Source: Armatimonadetes bacterium CG2_30_59_28
GTDB taxonomy: Bacteria > Armatimonadota > Abditibacteriia > CG2-30-59-28
Length of the DNA stretch: 41,648 nucleotides
NCBI GenBank assembly: GCA_001872605.1
Contig: MNXM01000284.1
Span: 1 to 41,648, forward strand
Direction of reading: 5' to 3'
The notes beneath the pieces are model-generated. The model was not told the DNA's origin. It did no database searches and was given only the letters and a program-made list of their open reading frames with translations. Positions 6,665 through 15,000 of the stretch are shown here, in pieces. Both the position numbers and the translations under genes were made by a program. The number at the start of each line of letters is the position of its first letter. Within the stretch, counting starts at the first letter, position 1.

Positions 6665-6934
6665 TCATCTGCGGCGGTAGGTTTTCTCGCTCCGGCGGGC
6701 AACTTTGTCAATGACGACGCGACGGGATATGTCATGGACGGTGTAGATAACTCGATAGGAACCCACTCGGACACGATAGGTGTCGCCACCCAGTTTTCGG
6801 CAGCCGGGAGGTCGCGGGTTGGCGCCGAGGTCCTTAATGGCCGCCACGACCGCTTCAAAGTGCGTATCGGGCAAGACATTGAGTTGCTTCTCCACCCGCG
6901 AGCTGGCGTTGTCGACTCTATACGGATGCTGCAC
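6665..6934 (-). CDS. RelE/ParE-family toxin
   Basis: 89 residues if started at the GTG at 6934, which overlaps the antitoxin end by 17 bases. It contains SRVEKQLNVLPDTHFEAVVA, AIKDLGANPRPPGCRKLGG and DTYRVRVGSYRVIYTVHD, ending ARRSEKTYRRR. The string NPRPPG.RKL.G...YRVR.G.YRVIY is the hallmark of RelE/ParE toxins, including the C-terminal Arg/Tyr cluster typical of ribosome-dependent mRNA interferases. A longer reading to 7012 adds residues unlike the family. The antitoxin lies upstream on the same strand. Confidence 0.85.
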   Translation of the reverse strand: MQHPYRVDNASSRVEKQLNVLPDTHFEAVVAAIKDLGANPRPPGCRKLGGDTYRVRVGSYRVIYTVHDISRRVVIDKVARRSEKTYRRR

Positions 6935-7148
6935 GTTGGCGCCGCTCCCGCAGGTAGTCTTCGAAGGGACGACCTTTGCCGCGTGCATACTCAGCCTCGG
7001 AGATACGCGCATCGCGGAGATCTTCGAGGTCTTCGAGCAATTCCTGTAGCGTCCGGACCTCTTCGGAGTCGTCGTCGCCGTTGTGCGAGTGGACGACTTT
7101 GCGCAACGCGCCGATTTGTTTGTTGGTAAGAGTCAGAGTCACGCTCAT
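6918..7148 (-). CDS. Antitoxin of the second RelE-type pair
   Basis: 76 residues from the ATG at 7148. It begins MSVTLTLTNKQIGALRKVVH, has an acidic helix (SEEVRTLQELLEDLEDLRDA), and ends with RGKGRPFEDYLRERR, a toxin-clamping C-terminus of the RelB/YefM type. Its stop (6918-6920) lies inside the toxin gene. Three tandem TTGACACT units lie upstream (7174-7197), and TTGACA-like repeats there might serve as promoter or operator, but no well-spaced -10 box was found. Confidence 0.7.
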   Translation of the reverse strand: MSVTLTLTNKQIGALRKVVHSHNGDDDSEEVRTLQELLEDLEDLRDARISEAEYARGKGRPFEDYLRERRQRAASV

Positions 7149-7173
7149 GTTGCATCACCGAAGGGAGGGTAAC

Positions 7174-7197
7174 AGTGTCAAGTGTCAAGTGTCAAGC
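7174..7197. repeat. GTGTCAA tandem repeat upstream of the second TA pair
   Basis: Three copies of AGTGTCAA in tandem. On the minus strand each contains TTGACAC, so they could provide -35-like or operator sequences for the antitoxin gene starting at 7148. Confidence 0.6.
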
Positions 7198-7252
7198 GGC
7201 GGATAACAGATAGCTGATGGCGAATAGCGGATGGAGTGAAACATCTGCCATC

Positions 7253-7306
7253 TCACATCCGAGTTCCCACATCGGGACGTCATCCCACATCCGAGATTGG
7301 GGGATG
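7253..7306. repeat. Dispersed repeat ACATCCGAGTTCCCACAT/CCGAGATTGGGGGA
   Basis: The segment ACATCCGAGTTCCCACAT, followed by CCACATCCGAGATTGGGGGA, recurs at 11238-11267, in both cases just downstream of the last gene of a minus-strand two-gene module. The 7253 copy carries about 19 extra bases in the middle. Confidence 0.7.
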
Positions 7307-7313
7307 GAGGGGG

Positions 7314-7646
7314 TTACAGAACTTCGACGGCAGATTCGGTCATGAAGAGGATTTCCTGGTCCAGCCAGTCAGATGATTGCCAGAGGCGTTTGTGATGTTC
7401 GAGGAATTCGCGGGCAGAGTTGATATCGTCGGAGAAAACGCCGTAGATTTTCACGTCTTCGGTTTGGGTGAAGCCAAACCCGGTCCAGGAGCCTTGCATG
7501 GAGAAGAGTGGCTGCTCGAACCGAGTCAGCCCGCCAAACCGCTGGATCAAGGACTCTTGAATGGCCAGAAATTTCGCGGCTTCGATGGACGAGCCGTCGT
7601 TGTAGCGATAGGGAAGAAACACGTTGTACCACGCGCCGTGTTTCAT
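7314..7646 (-). CDS. Hypothetical protein, second gene of a two-gene module
   Basis: 110 residues, starting MKHGAWYNVFLPYRYNDGSS and continuing IEAAKFLAIQESLIQRFGGL, then SWTGFGFTQTEDVKIYGVFS and HKRLWQSSDWLDQEILFMTE. It looks like a real alpha/beta cytosolic protein, with no signal peptide or membrane helix, but I do not recognise a family. The ATG overlaps the stop of the upstream gene by four bases (7643-7646). Position, size and coupling mimic the neighbouring toxin-antitoxin pairs, so it may be the effector of an unrecognised TA-like module; that is inference. Confidence 0.65.
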   Translation of the reverse strand: MKHGAWYNVFLPYRYNDGSSIEAAKFLAIQESLIQRFGGLTRFEQPLFSMQGSWTGFGFTQTEDVKIYGVFSDDINSAREFLEHHKRLWQSSDWLDQEILFMTESAVEVL

Positions 7647-7891
7647 CGGACAGGTTCTCCGTTATTGCGGTGGGACTTCCTCCGGGCATTCACCGGCGAC
7701 ATGAGCCAGGGGGGACGTGCGCTACGGGGGTCTTTGGGACGAATGCGTACCCCTCCGGTTTTCAGGGCCGCAAGGGTTTCGTCACTGACAACGTAGATGT
7801 GTCGGGGAAACATGGAGCACGTAGCCCCCGTGCTGGAGAGGATTTCCTCCGCTTTCAGGAGGTCCTTCACTGGAATTTGAATGGTTGGCAT
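7643..7891 (-). CDS. Hypothetical small protein, first gene of the two-gene module
   Basis: 82 residues from the ATG at 7891, with GGAG seven bases upstream and a near-consensus promoter. The sequence begins MPTIQIPVKDLLKAEEILSS, then FPRHIYVVSDETLAALKTGG and VRIRPKDP, ending in a basic, disordered-looking tail (RRKSHRNNGEPVR). A compact alpha/beta N-terminus plus basic tail would suit an antitoxin or nucleic-acid-binding partner. No family is recognised. Confidence 0.6.
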   Translation of the reverse strand: MPTIQIPVKDLLKAEEILSSTGATCSMFPRHIYVVSDETLAALKTGGVRIRPKDPRSARPPWLMSPVNARRKSHRNNGEPVR

Positions 7892-7923
7892 GGCTGGGCT
7901 CCTTTAAGGATCTGTCGGTGACG

Positions 7924-7953
7924 ATTATAGGCGAGGGGTGTTTGAGGTGTCAA
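7924..7953 (-). promoter_or_regulatory. Consensus sigma-70-type promoter of the 7891/7646 module
   Basis: Read on the minus strand: TTGACA (7948-7953, perfect), 18-bp spacer (7930-7947), TATAAT (7924-7929, perfect). The predicted transcript starts about 26 bases before the ATG at 7891. It is the closest match to consensus in the window. Confidence 0.8.
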
Positions 7954-8092
7954 CGGTGCGGGTTAATCGAGGTAATGGGGTCGTTACGTAATGAGGCAAT
8001 TGGGTGACAGAGAGAAGCCCCGACATGGTCGGTGGCGCTTCGACTTCCTGTGCATCACTCACCGGTCACCAACCAACAACTGAGATGAATTG

Positions 8093-10231
8093 ATGAAACG
8101 AGAACGCAATAGTCTGTGGAAGGTAGCGGCGGCGATGCTGGTCGCTATGTGGACCGGGTGCGGCAGCACGTGGGCGCGAACACAGGTGTGCGGGACGGAT
8201 ATCGACAACTACTTGAGGAACAATGGCAACTACATGACCGGCACTGGCGCGGCGTATGTGAAGTGGGGGAAGTACTTCAATGTTGATCCCCGCCTAATGG
8301 TGGGAATCTCCAATGCCGAGAGCACTTTGGGGAAGACCCCATGCGGAACGAACGAAACCGGCACGTGGAACGCATGGGGATGGTTTGGCGGGATTGGGTA
8401 CTGTTGGCCTTACTTCGCCCCCGGATGGGACAGTGACTGTAATCGAGCGGAATTTGCTGACGCGCCTGGCTACGTGGCGGGCAAGGGCATCGAGATGGCA
8501 ACCGGCTGGGAGGATGGGATATTCTGGGTGACCCGCACAATCCGCAAGGAGTACCTGAATGCTGGATATGACACCGTAGCCAAGATCCGCCCCAGGTACT
8601 GTCAGAGCCGCTGTGAGAACTGGGAGAGCAATGTCAACGCTTCCCTCAGTGCATTGATCGGAGACCCGAACCAGCTCGACTTCCCGGGAGAAAGTTGCAC
8701 CGGTGACACCTCCCCTCCCTCCGTCGTCTTCACCAGGGAAGACGGCAAGGGCGGATGGACGAATGACCGGAACAAGGTTGTGGTCGAGTGGCGGATTGAG
8801 GATTCCGGAGGGAGTGGGGTCAAGGGGTTCCACCAGCGCTGGGATGAAACGACCCCAACGGATGACAATGTGCTGCAATCTTCTACCGGTTCCCTCAGCC
8901 TCGGTCAGCATCCGACTCTCACCAACGGTTGGCACACCGCCCACGTCCGGGGAAGGGACAATGCCGGCAACACGAGTGACGACAGGACTTCCGGGCAATA
9001 TGGTTTTGATGGCAGTCCGCCGACGGTGACGATCACCTCGGGTCATGTCAACGGCGGGACCTACAACTCACCGGGCCCGGTAACCTGGAGCCTCGCCGAC
9101 CCGCATTCAGGAGTGAAGGGCTTCGGTCAGGCATGGGACAGTGTTCCACCGTATCAGTTCAACACCGACACCGGGTGGCTGGACTTGCCGGAGGGTACGC
9201 ATACACTTCACGTACACGCCTGGGACAATGCGGGCAATGACAAAGACTGGACTTGGACGTTCACCTACCAGCCTCAAGGCACCCTCTCCGTCACCACCAT
9301 TAGCAACACGCAATGCGGGGTAAGCGGGCCGGTGTCTGTGGATGGGACCGCATGGGGCAATGCTCCGCAGTCGAAGAAGGTGAACACGGGCAGCCATACC
9401 GTCAGTTTCGGCGCGGTGTCGGGCTACAACACACCGGGGAACCAGACCGTGACTGTGAACAAGGACCAGACGACGAACGTGTCCGGCAAATACACCGACA
9501 CCACCAATCCAATCATCAATGTCACCGCGCCGGCGGTGAATACGTGCCTGCCGCCTCTGCAGACGGTTTCATGGACTACGACCGATATTTGTACCGCCGG
9601 ACTGACGGTGCAATATTCCTGGGATGGCGGGACTTTCCAGACCACAAGTCTGTCTGGCAGCCTCACCGTGCCGGATGGGACTCACACCCTCAAGCTGAAG
9701 GGCACGGATGCGGCGAGCAACATGGGTGATATCACGGTGGGGCCGTTCATCGTTGACACCACCCCTCCCGCCGCTCCCACCGCGCTCACCGTCACTCCCG
9801 AGCATTTCAAGGCGACGCTGGCATGGGCGGCGCCAGCCGCTGATGGCGGTTGTTCGGGTGTGGTGGGGTACAACGTGTACCGCAAGCGCAATGGCAGCGG
9901 CAGTAATGCGAAGGTGAACACCACGCTCGTGACGGGCGTGACGCACACAGACACCCTCGCCAATGGAGTGGCGTATGACTACGCCGTGGCCGCGGTGGAT
10001 ACGTTCGGACGGGAAGGCGCGAAGGTGGAGGCGACCAACAAAGTCGTCGGCAAACCGGGCGACATGAATGGGGATGGGGAGATTGATATTGCCGACGTCA
10101 TCAAGTGCATCAATGTCATCAACGACCCCAACGCCAGCGCGGTGGACAAGGCGTTGGCGGATTACAATCGCGACAACAAAGCCGACGCGGCGGATGTGGA
10201 AGCGATGAAGAAATTCATATTGGGGAAATAG
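8093..10231 (+). CDS. Secreted glucosaminidase/lysozyme-fold protein with Ig-like, FnIII and dockerin domains
   Basis: 712 residues from the ATG at 8093; an adjacent TTG at 8090 is possible. The signal peptide ends near TGCGSTWA; the Cys at WTGC is a poor lipobox. Residues about 30-200 form a lysozyme-like domain: GAAYVKWGKYFNVDPRLMVG, SNAESTLGK with the likely catalytic Glu76, NAWGWFGG, and a late EDGIFWVTRTIRKEYLNAGY. This layout matches bacterial endo-N-acetylglucosaminidase (GH73-like) domains that cut peptidoglycan glycans. Ig-like repeats follow (about 203-306 and 306-393, with RDNAGN/WDNAGN), a PEGA-like segment (394-470), another Ig-like domain (471-556), FnIII (557-650) and a dockerin-like C-terminus (653-712; DMNGDGEIDIADV, DYNRDNKADAADV). 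It complements the M23 enzyme: glycan-strand versus peptide cleavage. The upstream ribosome-binding site is weak. Confidence 0.8.
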   Translation: MKRERNSLWKVAAAMLVAMWTGCGSTWARTQVCGTDIDNYLRNNGNYMTGTGAAYVKWGKYFNVDPRLMVGISNAESTLGKTPCGTNETGTWNAWGWFGGIGYCWPYFAPGWDSDCNRAEFADAPGYVAGKGIEMATGWEDGIFWVTRTIRKEYLNAGYDTVAKIRPRYCQSRCENWESNVNASLSALIGDPNQLDFPGESCTGDTSPPSVVFTREDGKGGWTNDRNKVVVEWRIEDSGGSGVKGFHQRWDETTPTDDNVLQSSTGSLSLGQHPTLTNGWHTAHVRGRDNAGNTSDDRTSGQYGFDGSPPTVTITSGHVNGGTYNSPGPVTWSLADPHSGVKGFGQAWDSVPPYQFNTDTGWLDLPEGTHTLHVHAWDNAGNDKDWTWTFTYQPQGTLSVTTISNTQCGVSGPVSVDGTAWGNAPQSKKVNTGSHTVSFGAVSGYNTPGNQTVTVNKDQTTNVSGKYTDTTNPIINVTAPAVNTCLPPLQTVSWTTTDICTAGLTVQYSWDGGTFQTTSLSGSLTVPDGTHTLKLKGTDAASNMGDITVGPFIVDTTPPAAPTALTVTPEHFKATLAWAAPAADGGCSGVVGYNVYRKRNGSGSNAKVNTTLVTGVTHTDTLANGVAYDYAVAAVDTFGREGAKVEATNKVVGKPGDMNGDGEIDIADVIKCINVINDPNASAVDKALADYNRDNKADAADVEAMKKFILGK

Positions 10232-10234
10232 GAG

Positions 10235-10338
10235 CTCACGCGGAGTCGCGGAGCCGCGGAGAAGAAGTGTTCAGTGTTCAGTAATCAGTATTCAGTATTC
10301 AGAAGTCAGTTCTCCGCGGCTCCGCGACTCCGCGTGAG
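10235..10338. repeat. 29-bp perfect inverted repeat with TCAGT loop
   Basis: Arms 10235-10263 and 10310-10338 are exact reverse complements over 29 bp. The 46-base loop is built of TTCAGT/AATCAGT units. The element starts 4 bases after the dockerin gene's stop and ends 21 bases before the next fibre gene. It may act as a transcript-end hairpin or recombination site. A degraded copy is at 3277-3351. Confidence 0.95.
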
Positions 10339-10359
10339 GAATTCTTAGGGAGGCTACAA

Positions 10360-11133
10360 ATGAAAACGTTTCGCAGCATTTTGATTGGTCTGGTAATCGC
10401 CTCGGCGGTGCGTGTGGGTGCGGAGCCGATTGGGGACATCATCAGCTACCAGGGCAAGCTCACCAACGCCGACGGCGCGCCGGTGGCGAATGGGACGCAG
10501 AGCGTGACGTTCAAGATCTATGAGAACGGCACCCCGGTCTTTACGCAGACCTCCTCCGTGGCGACACTCGGCGGCGTCTTCTCCGCCTTCCTCGGCGTCG
10601 GTGCCCTCAACCTCGATCCGGCAAAGCAGTATGAGATGGGCGTGACCTACGCGGGGAAGGAGACGAAGCACCAGATTGCCAGTGTGCCGATGGCGAAATC
10701 CGTCGCCGCGAACGGAGTCAGCACGAGCTCGATCCAGGACGGAGCGGTGACCCAGGACAAGGCGCCCTTTGCATTGGCCGGGAGAGACCCCCGGAGTTTC
10801 ATTCAGTCGGGGGTTTGGATAGGGGACACAGACGCCACAGGCGCTTGCGTCATCCCTTATCCCAAGCCCTTCAATGGCATTTCTTTCGCTATCGCAATGA
10901 ATGGTCATTACGACGCTACTGGATCTGTCGTCATCAACGGAAACGGTCTCGGTTTTTATGACGGGCTCCACCTAAAGACCAACCGGCCGAACCTTCATCT
11001 ACAGATATGGCGGATGGCGATTGGGTGGAAACAGGTGGAAGATGCTGGGCGCGGTGCTTGGCAAGGCGCTGCAACCGCTGAACTCGGGTACAGGCGTAAT
11101 CGAGGTGCTGGTGGGGCAGAAATAACTGGGTAA
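10360..11133 (+). CDS. Fibre-like secreted protein, copy 3, with a third tip
   Basis: 257 residues; GGGAGG lies 9 bases before the ATG. Signal peptide MKTFRSILIGLVIASAVRVGA and the shared module EPIGDIISYQGKLTNADGAP through GGVFSAFLGVGALNLDPAKQ to SIQDGAVTQDKAP. The tip begins about residue 141: DPRSFIQSGVWIGDTDATGA, CVIPYPKPFNGISFAIAMNG, then VVINGNGLGFYDGLH. The pattern (SG.W...DA.G...I.YPKPF.., later GF) is that of phage tail-fibre distal beta domains. After about residue 225 the frame runs into the conserved tail region in the wrong frame, so the last 30 residues (Arg/Gly/Ala-rich, ending AGGAEITG) are probably not ancestral. Neighbours are the dockerin-bearing hydrolase upstream and a converging DUF433/DUF5615 pair downstream. 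Confidence 0.75.
   Translation: MKTFRSILIGLVIASAVRVGAEPIGDIISYQGKLTNADGAPVANGTQSVTFKIYENGTPVFTQTSSVATLGGVFSAFLGVGALNLDPAKQYEMGVTYAGKETKHQIASVPMAKSVAANGVSTSSIQDGAVTQDKAPFALAGRDPRSFIQSGVWIGDTDATGACVIPYPKPFNGISFAIAMNGHYDATGSVVINGNGLGFYDGLHLKTNRPNLHLQIWRMAIGWKQVEDAGRGAWQGAATAELGYRRNRGAGGAEITG
11042..11125 (+). pseudogene. Displaced C-terminal tail, overlapping the 3' end of fibre copy 3
   Basis: In frame +1 relative to the fibre gene, 11042-11125 encodes MLGAVLGKALQPLNSGTGVI then EVLVGQK and TAA. It closely matches the tail at 6433-6546 in DNA and protein. Here it overlaps the fibre frame, which reads through it out of phase to 11133. Confidence 0.6.
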
Positions 11134-11173
11134 TGAATGAGGGTAATTGGGTAATGTCGGAGCGAAGCGGAGA

Positions 11174-11192
11174 TCCCGACGAGACGTCGGGA
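11174..11192. repeat. TCCCGACG-CGTCGGGA hairpin
   Basis: Perfect 8-bp stem with a 3-base loop in the intergenic repeat zone between two converging units. It lacks a T-tract. It is related to the CCCCGA hairpins at 5497 and 15747. Confidence 0.65.
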
Positions 11193-11274
11193 GGGTAATG
11201 GGGTGCGTGGCGGATGGGATTTGACATCCCACACCAAACATCCGAGTTCCCACATCCGAGATTGGGGGAGGGTG

Positions 11275-11700
11275 TCAGGGGATGGGGAAGGTTCGTTCCT
11301 CCGTCTCGCCTGTGGCGCGGCGGATGCGACAACGACCGAATTCAACAATGGTGGTGGCGTGACGCAGGTTCTGAATAGGTATGGAGCGCAGGAAAGACAG
11401 GATGAGCGAGATGATGGCATCCCGCTTCAGGTTTTGCACCTTGAGAACAATGATGCCGGGGTTGCTGCCCGGCGGATAGGCCAGGATGTCGGCAAAGTCG
11501 AAGTCGCGAGTGACAATCATTGCTTGCAGCTCTCTCGCGGTGGTTGCGATGTCTTCATCGGGAATGCCAGGCGCCGCTTCTTCTCTGATGTCGTGGACGG
11601 TGTGTCCCGCTGTTCGTAAGGCGTCTGCGGCAGCGACGGGGATATTGGCGTCAAGCAAGAGGATGGAAGATGGGTCGCTGTCAGTGTCCATTCCCGCCAA
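11275..11700 (-). CDS. DUF5615-type PIN-like toxin
   Basis: 141 residues (ATG at 11700; the Met at 11691 is an alternative). Core motifs: ILLLDANIPVAAADALRTAG, HTVHDIREEAAPGIPDEDIA, and MIVTRDFDFADILAYPPGSN, then PGIIVLKV. LLD.N.P....D.LR..GH.V, D..I...A, and VT.D.DF is the signature of DUF5615 (PIN-like/Mut7-C-like) proteins, which keep the acidic residues of PIN nucleases and are paired with DUF433 antitoxins. The gene overlaps the upstream DUF433 gene, in the usual antitoxin-first order. Nuclease activity in this family is mostly inferred from fold. Confidence 0.85.
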   Translation of the reverse strand: MAGMDTDSDPSSILLLDANIPVAAADALRTAGHTVHDIREEAAPGIPDEDIATTARELQAMIVTRDFDFADILAYPPGSNPGIIVLKVQNLKRDAIISLILSFLRSIPIQNLRHATTIVEFGRCRIRRATGETEERTFPIP

Positions 11701-11950
11701 TCCTCTCCGTCAATGCTGCTGCGAAGCGGAGGGCAGCATCAACGTCGGCAACGGTGACGGGCGGATAGTCCGCCGCTATCTCGGCGGGTGTATGCCCTGC
11801 GGCCAAAGCGTCCAGAATGACATAAACCAACACCCTGGTGCCGCGGATACATGGCTTGCCGTGGCATACCTCGGGATCGATGGTGATACGGTCATCATCG
11901 AGGATGCGCACGGCTGGATAAACGGTGATTGGTTTTGTGAGAGTTGCCAT
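11681..11950 (-). CDS. DUF433 antitoxin
   Basis: 89 residues from the ATG at 11950. The core reads RITIDPEVCHGKPCIRGTRV, then YVILDALAAGHTPAEIAADY and PPVTVADVDAALRFAA. I.IDP.V..GKP.IRGTR..V..IL..LA.G.T..EI...YP..T..D..AAL is diagnostic of DUF433, a winged-helix-like antitoxin family partnered with DUF5615 or PIN toxins. The longer reading to 11992 runs into the promoter, so the internal Met is preferred. The stop lies 20 bases inside the toxin gene. Confidence 0.88.
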   Translation of the reverse strand: MATLTKPITVYPAVRILDDDRITIDPEVCHGKPCIRGTRVLVYVILDALAAGHTPAEIAADYPPVTVADVDAALRFAAALTERIGGNGH

Positions 11951-11982
11951 CGGTTCTCGCCTCAGTTCCACTATCGATGTCA

Positions 11983-12012
11983 ATGATACCACGTAGAAGA
12001 TATGGCGTTCAA
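11983..12012 (-). promoter_or_regulatory. Promoter of the DUF433/DUF5615 pair
   Basis: Read on the minus strand: TTGAAC (12007-12012), 18-bp spacer, TATCAT (11983-11988), 32 bases before the ATG at 11950. Both boxes are close to the sigma-70 consensus. Confidence 0.6.
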
Positions 12013-12073
12013 CAACTAACCACGGGAATTATGAGTGCGTGAATGCGGGAGTGAGTCAAATGGAGGTAGTAAG

Positions 12074-15000
12074 ATGAGACGATACTCTGTTCTGTTGAGC
12101 CTGACGGTTCTGGCGGTCACAGCTCTTACAGGGCGTGCCAACGCCGAGATGCCTGCCGGCGCGGCGACGGCGGGTGGCGTGGTGGCGCTGCCGGGCGGTG
12201 GCGCGGGTGGTTTCGCGGGTGCATTGGGCCAGTTGGCAATTGGGCACTCGGACGATGGCACAATCTGGAGCGGGTTGATTACGCCGGATGGACTGCCCGC
12301 CTCGTATCAGTCTGAGATATCCATCCCCTCAGACCTGACGGCCACTCCGGGGGCCACGGTGTCGATCCCCATCTATCTCAAGGGACAGTCCCCCTTTGCC
12401 GGCGCGCAGGCGTTCATCGGATTCCAGTCGAGTGTGCTGTCGTTTGTGAGCATCGCCAAAGGATCGCTCATCGCCTCCGATGCGGACTGGATTGTGGAAG
12501 CGAACGTGGTCAATGGGAATCAGTTGCGGCTGATTGCGTATCCGGGGATGACATCGAAGACCGTATCACCCGATCCCACCAAGCCCCTGGCCGTGGTGCA
12601 GATGCAGGTGAGCGCGTCCGCCACTCCCGGCAGCACGATGGATCTCACCTTTGCGCGGATCACCAAAGCGGTTGCCCGGAATGGCGATACGCTGCCACTG
12701 CGATGGTTGAATGGTAAGGTGAAGATTGGCACGCCTCGCCCCGACCTGCTGATCAAGAAGGACTCCGAGGCAGACACTGCCTTTGCGATCAACGATGTGT
12801 ACCAGACGAGTCCTTCCGGAGACCAGATTGAGACTCAGACCACCGATGCGAACAAGGCCGCAGCTTTCCATGTGAAGGTGCAGAACGATGGCGACGCGGC
12901 GCAAACGTATTTCCTGAAAGCCACGGAGAGCGATGGGGCGGGTTGGACCATCACGTACAAACTCCTGCCTTCGCAGGAAGACATCACCGACAAGATGCGA
13001 GCCGGGTACACGACCCCGACGATCAATATCGGGGAGAGCGTGGTGATCGTTGTCCAGATGACACCCGCCACTACCGTCGCAGGGGGAAACAGCAAGAGCG
13101 TGACCATCGCTGCGGTTGGGAATGCCGCAGACACGCAGGTCAAAGACGCGGTGATGGCGACGGCAACGGTTGGTGTCTATTCCATCTCCGGTATCGTCAC
13201 CCTCAACGACACCACCGATGCTTCCGGTGTGAAGGTGGAAGCAGGCGGCAAGTCGGTGACGACACTCGCGGACGGGAAGTATACGATTGGAGGTCTCGTC
13301 TCCGGCACGTACCCGGTGAAGGCCAGCAAGGCGGAATACACCTTCACCGACCAGAACGTGACGCTCGGCCCGGATAAGACCGAAGTTAACTTCACAGGAA
13401 CGCGGAAGACCTACTCCATCTCCGGCACGGTGACTCTCAACGACACCGCCGATGCTTCCGGCGTGAAGGTGGAAGCAGGGGGCAAGTCGGCCACAACGCT
13501 TGCGGACGGGAAGTACACGATCACCGGTCTGATTCCCGGCACGTACACGGTGAAGGCGACCAAGGCGGAATACACGTTTGCCCCTGCGACGATGAACGTA
13601 ACGGTGGGACCCGTAGGTCAGACAGGCGCCAATTTCACAGGCACCCGCAATACCTACTCCATCTCCGGCGCGGTGACTCTTAACGACACCGCCGACGCTT
13701 CCGGCGTGAAGGTTGAAGCGGGTGGCAAGTCCGTCACCACCATTGCGGACGGGAAATACACGATCGGTGGTCTCGTCTCCGGCACGTACCAGGTGAAGGC
13801 CAGCAAGGCAGAATACACGTTCACCGACCAGAACGTGACCCTCGAACCGGACATTACCGGAGTCAACTTCGCGGGAATGCGGGTTACTCCCGACCTCCTT
13901 ATCAAGAAGACTGCGGAGACGGACACGGCGTATCAGATCAACAACGTCTATCAGACTTCGCCTTCGGGAGATCAGACCGAGAAAGACGAAGCCCCACCCA
14001 AGGCGAGCGCGTCTTTCTCGGTCAAGGTGGAAAACGATGCGACGGTCGCACGCGCGTTCGTTCTAAAGACGGAAGCGTCATCCGAGGCGGGATGGACCGT
14101 TGTCTACAAGAGCGGCACGACGGACATAATGACCCAGATGGTGAGCGCGTCGGGCTACACGACCGGCAGCCTCGCCCCGGGAGGCAGCCAGGTTGTGACC
14201 GTGGATATGACACCGGATTCGAGCGTGATCGGAAGTACCTCCAAGAGCGTCACCATCAAGGCGTTCCTCGACAGCTCGGACACAAGGGTGCGTGACGCGG
14301 TGATGATGACAACCACGGCAAAGGTGGTGGCTCAGCCCGACGCTCTCATCAAGGAATCCGGGGCGCCGGATGCGGAGTATCAGATTAACGATACCTACCA
14401 GCCTACACCCACAGGCGGGCAGATTCTGCAGCGGAAGGTACAGCGGAACAAGACGGTGGCTTTCAGCGTGAAGGTCGAAAACGACGGGAACACCGATCGT
14501 GGTTTTGTCCTGAAGTTGCAGGTGACAACCGAAACCGGCTGGACCGTAGTGTACAAGTCTGGAACTACGGACGTTACTTCCTCAATCACGCAGTCAGGCG
14601 GTTATCCGACGAAGACGTTGTCTCCCAGGGAGGCGGAGACTATCACTGTGGAGATGACTCCCAGTGCGCGGCTCAGTAACGGCAGCACGAAGAGCGTGAC
14701 CGTGAACGCCTTTCTGGATAGCTCGGACAGCGCCGTCCGCGATTCAGTGAAAGCGATCGGGGAGGTTACCGGAGCATCCCCTCCGACAATCGCGAGCATT
14801 ACACCGAATGAAGGTGCAAACAACCAGGCGGTGGATATCACAAACCTGTCGGGAGGCGGATTCCAGCCCGGCGCGGCGGTGAAGCTGAAGAAGGAGGGAC
14901 AGAGCGATATCAACGCCACCGAGGTGAAGGTGATCTTGTCGACGAAGATTACGTGCAAGTTCGACCTCCAGGGAAAGGCAACGGGATTGTGGAACGTGGC

